From JAHBXC01 sp964350875 (lineage in GTDB: Bacteria > Planctomycetota > Phycisphaerae > Phycisphaerales > UBA1924), in assembly GCA_964350875.1 (NCBI GenBank), contig CAYGLT010000049.1:1-17456 (forward strand): a DNA stretch of 17,456 bases, written 5' to 3'. The position numbers and the translations under genes are program-made. Shown piece after piece: positions 15,768 through 17,456 of this stretch; position 1 is the stretch's first letter; every line of letters begins with the position of its first letter. Under the pieces are notes generated by a model. It had not been told where the DNA came from. It did not search any database and saw only the letters and a list, made by a program, of their open reading frames with translations.

Positions 15768-15864
15768 TTCGGCCACTCTACCCCAATCGAGCGGGTCCTG
15801 ATAGACTATGTTTCTGATGACGGTCCTTTGTCGCTGCCAACACCAGCCCCGTGGAGAGTTCACG
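15768..15864. promoter_or_regulatory. divergent promoter region between MscS and FKBP genes
   Basis: This 97-base gap must hold promoters for both directions. TAGACT at 15802-15807 could be a plus-strand -10, and TAGAGT on the minus strand at about 15773-15778 a minus-strand one. Neither has a clear -35 partner. Confidence 0.25.
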
Positions 15865-16632
15865 ATGCGCTCGAGCCAGTCCCCGTTCATGTCCATCGGC
15901 GCCGCCCGTTTCGGCGTCGCCGCGTTGCTGCTCGCCGGAACCGCGTGCGTGGCGCTCGTCGCTCCGGGTCGCACGATCGCGCAGGACTCCAAGGATCTCG
16001 GGAGCCCGGCGGATCAGGGGTACGCGATCGGGTACGACCTTGGTCGCGACATCGCCGCGCAGTTGAAAGAGGACGGCGTGTCGGCGGATCACGCTGCGCT
16101 GGTGAAGGGCTTCTCCGACGCGATCAACGGTCGGAACAGTTCGATGGACGACGCGAAGATGGAGATGGTGCTGACGGGCATCCAGCGTCAGGTGGCCGAG
16201 GTCGCGGCGCGTGAGCGGTACCAGAACGATCCTGTGTTCCGCGCGCTGGCGGACAAGAACAAGGCGGAGGGCGACGCGTTCCGTCAGGCGTTCGCGCGTC
16301 GTGACGGCGCGATGACGCTCCCGAGCGGCGTGATCACGAGCGTGATCCGCGAGGGCACGGGCGAGCGCGTCGGCGACGCTGACATGGTCGTCGCGAACTT
16401 CGTCGCGATGCTGACGGACGGGACCGAGTTCGCGCGTGGTCGCGGCAAGGAGTTCAAGGTCTCGACGCTGCTCCCCGGCGCGCAGGACTTCGTGCGGAAC
16501 ATGCGGGTCGGTGAGCGCGCGTATGTCGCGATCCCGCCCGAGCGTGCGCACGCGCTCGCGGGCAAGGTGGGCGAGGTCGGTCCGAACGAGACGATCGTGC
16601 TCGATGTCGAGATCGTGGAAGTCGAGCGCTGA
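15865..16632 (+). CDS. exported FKBP-type peptidyl-prolyl isomerase-like protein
   Basis: This 255-residue protein has a signal peptide (about 1-39, ending APGRTIAQ), so it acts outside the inner membrane. An N-terminal helical domain (about 45-150, starting GYAIGYDLGRDIAAQL) matches the Mip/FkpA dimerisation domain. A C-terminal FKBP fold follows (about 152-255): LPSGV, TDGTEFARG, LLPGAQDFVRNMRVGERAYVAIPPE. Family knowledge gives FDSS, VIPGW and LAYG at the active site; here FARG, LLPGA and AHALAG stand instead, so isomerase activity may be weak and the protein may mainly be a chaperone. GGAGA about seven bases upstream supports the ATG. A cysteine at 28 does not sit in a proper lipobox. The next gene follows after 16 bases and is likely co-transcribed. 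Confidence 0.9.
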   Translation: MRSSQSPFMSIGAARFGVAALLLAGTACVALVAPGRTIAQDSKDLGSPADQGYAIGYDLGRDIAAQLKEDGVSADHAALVKGFSDAINGRNSSMDDAKMEMVLTGIQRQVAEVAARERYQNDPVFRALADKNKAEGDAFRQAFARRDGAMTLPSGVITSVIREGTGERVGDADMVVANFVAMLTDGTEFARGRGKEFKVSTLLPGAQDFVRNMRVGERAYVAIPPERAHALAGKVGEVGPNETIVLDVEIVEVER

Positions 16633-16648
16633 ACCCCGGGAGCAATCG

Positions 16649-17257
16649 ATGATTTCTCGAACAGGACATCTCACGCGTACCCGGGCGCTGCTTGCGGCGG
16701 TCGTCGTGGTCGGCGCGGCGGCGATCCCCGGCGTGGCGCACGCGCTCCAACAGCAGGTCGTGGGCGGGCACGCGCTCGACGCGAACCTGCAGGTCGACGG
16801 CTCGGGCTTCAATACGGCGCGGGCGAGCAACCGCGTGGGCGGCTTGCAGAGCAACGCGTACGCGGCGCGGCGGGAGTACGGCGGTCGCGGCTCGGGGCTT
16901 TCTGCGCAGTCGTACCGGCCGGGCGGGTACCGCTCGCACGGTTCACGCTCGTACGGGGTGGATTCCCGGTACCAGTCTGGCGGGTACACGCTCCAGGGCA
17001 GTTCCGGCGCGTTCACCAGCGGCAATCAGGGACGCGGCAGCGGTCGTGTTGATCCGCTGCGCAACTCGCAATACAGCGTGCTGCAGACCGGAGCGTATGT
17101 CGAGCGCGGCGCGATCCCCGGCGGCGGGCGATCGGCGGCGACGGCGTACGGCATGACCACGCCCAAGCCGAACCGTCAGGCGTATCGGATGTCGGGCGGG
17201 CGCGTGCCTTCGACGGGCCTGACCTCGACGCGGTACAGCGTCGCGCGGCATCGCTGA
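16649..17257 (+). CDS. small secreted Gly/Ser/Tyr/Arg-rich protein, planctomycete GHALDAN type
   Basis: This 202-residue protein has an N-terminal signal peptide (about 1-32, cleavage after VAHA). The mature part is low in complexity, rich in Gly, Ser, Arg and Tyr, with several repeats of the type YRPGGYRSHG / RYQSGGY. GGHALDANLQVDGSGFN near residues 39-54 resembles a motif I recall from small exported proteins in planctomycetes; no function is known to me. The composition suggests an extended, possibly envelope-associated protein. GGGAG six bases before the ATG supports the start. It follows the FKBP gene by 16 bases, so the periplasmic chaperone-like protein could assist its folding, which is inference. 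It ends seven bases from the convergent CDGSH gene. Confidence 0.78.
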   Translation: MISRTGHLTRTRALLAAVVVVGAAAIPGVAHALQQQVVGGHALDANLQVDGSGFNTARASNRVGGLQSNAYAARREYGGRGSGLSAQSYRPGGYRSHGSRSYGVDSRYQSGGYTLQGSSGAFTSGNQGRGSGRVDPLRNSQYSVLQTGAYVERGAIPGGGRSAATAYGMTTPKPNRQAYRMSGGRVPSTGLTSTRYSVARHR

Positions 17258-17264
17258 GCGTGCG

Positions 17265-17456
17265 TCATTCCGCGGCGGGTTCGTCGCGGACTTCGATGAC
17301 GGCGCCTTCGTCGTTGTAGATGTAGGTTTTGGATGCGTCCTCGTCGGCGCAGCGTTTGTGCGCGCCGTCGCAGAAGGGGAACTTTCGCGAGAGACCGCAG
17401 CCGCAGACGAAGATGGGCTTGTCCTGTGGTTCGACTTTGATGGGGCCGGCGGCGTG
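17265..17456 (-). CDS. CDGSH-type iron-sulfur protein, C-terminal part (cut by window edge)
   Basis: The minus strand from the right edge encodes 63 residues up to a TGA at 17265-17267. They contain FVCGCGLSRKFPFCDGAHK, which fits the CDGSH pattern C-x-C-x2-S-x3-P-x-C-D-G-(S/A)-H, where three cysteines and one histidine hold a 2Fe-2S cluster (mitoNEET family). The fourth position of CDGSH is Ala here, a common variant. The N-terminal part of the gene, including the start, lies outside the window. Bacterial members are small and serve in electron transfer or iron-sulfur handling. Very sure of the family. Confidence 0.93.
   Translation of the reverse strand, partial: HAAGPIKVEPQDKPIFVCGCGLSRKFPFCDGAHKRCADEDASKTYIYNDEGAVIEVRDEPAAE

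Overview
The window reads as chromosomal DNA from a high-G+C planctomycete, most likely class Phycisphaerae. The signs are a Ser/Thr kinase with a transmembrane segment and TPR-like C-terminus, a secreted protein with a PEP-CTERM-like tail (VPAPAG…RRRR), and a small secreted protein with a GHALDAN-type motif of a kind I recall from planctomycetes. Gene density is high, no gene-free stretch exceeds 300 bases, and I see no mobile elements, CRISPR arrays or phage genes.

Layout. Left edge to 4170: a partial truB (minus), then two plus-strand paralogous proteins of unknown function that share N- and C-terminal motifs, the first fused to a three-helix membrane module. They run head-on into a minus-strand receptor-type Ser/Thr kinase. 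4351-5476: a tRNA-Ser(GGA) with a plausible promoter and a strong terminator, then a monocistronic exported PEP-CTERM-like protein with its own terminator. 5641-14800: six tightly packed plus-strand genes (gaps of 36, 20, -4, 13 and -4 bases) that almost certainly form one operon: succinate-semialdehyde-type dehydrogenase, 4-aminobutyrate-type aminotransferase, carbon-nitrogen hydrolase, large Orn/Lys/Arg decarboxylase-like PLP enzyme, ATP-grasp ligase, and a C45/acyl-transferase-type Ntn hydrolase. 14808-17456: a minus-strand MscS channel, a divergently transcribed exported FKBP-type protein and a small secreted Gly/Tyr/Arg-rich protein, then the C-terminal part of a CDGSH iron-sulfur protein on the minus strand at the right edge.

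How the genes may work together. The six-gene operon combines enzymes for amine formation (decarboxylase), amide formation (ATP-grasp), amide cleavage (C-N hydrolase, C45 hydrolase), transamination and aldehyde oxidation. This resembles, with different protein families, the logic of the gamma-glutamyl-putrescine (Puu) route followed by GABA catabolism. Its substrate cannot be read from sequence, and it is the best candidate here for an undescribed metabolic system.

A second, window-wide signal is compositional. By eye I find no copy of the palindrome ACGT in 17,456 bases, although same-composition tetramers such as GATC, GTAC, TCGA and CATG are common. Synonymous codons are chosen to avoid it (GAT-GTC rather than GAC-GTC; ACC rather than ACG before T). 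AGCT is also strongly depleted. This suggests selection linked to a restriction-modification or other DNA-targeting system in this lineage.
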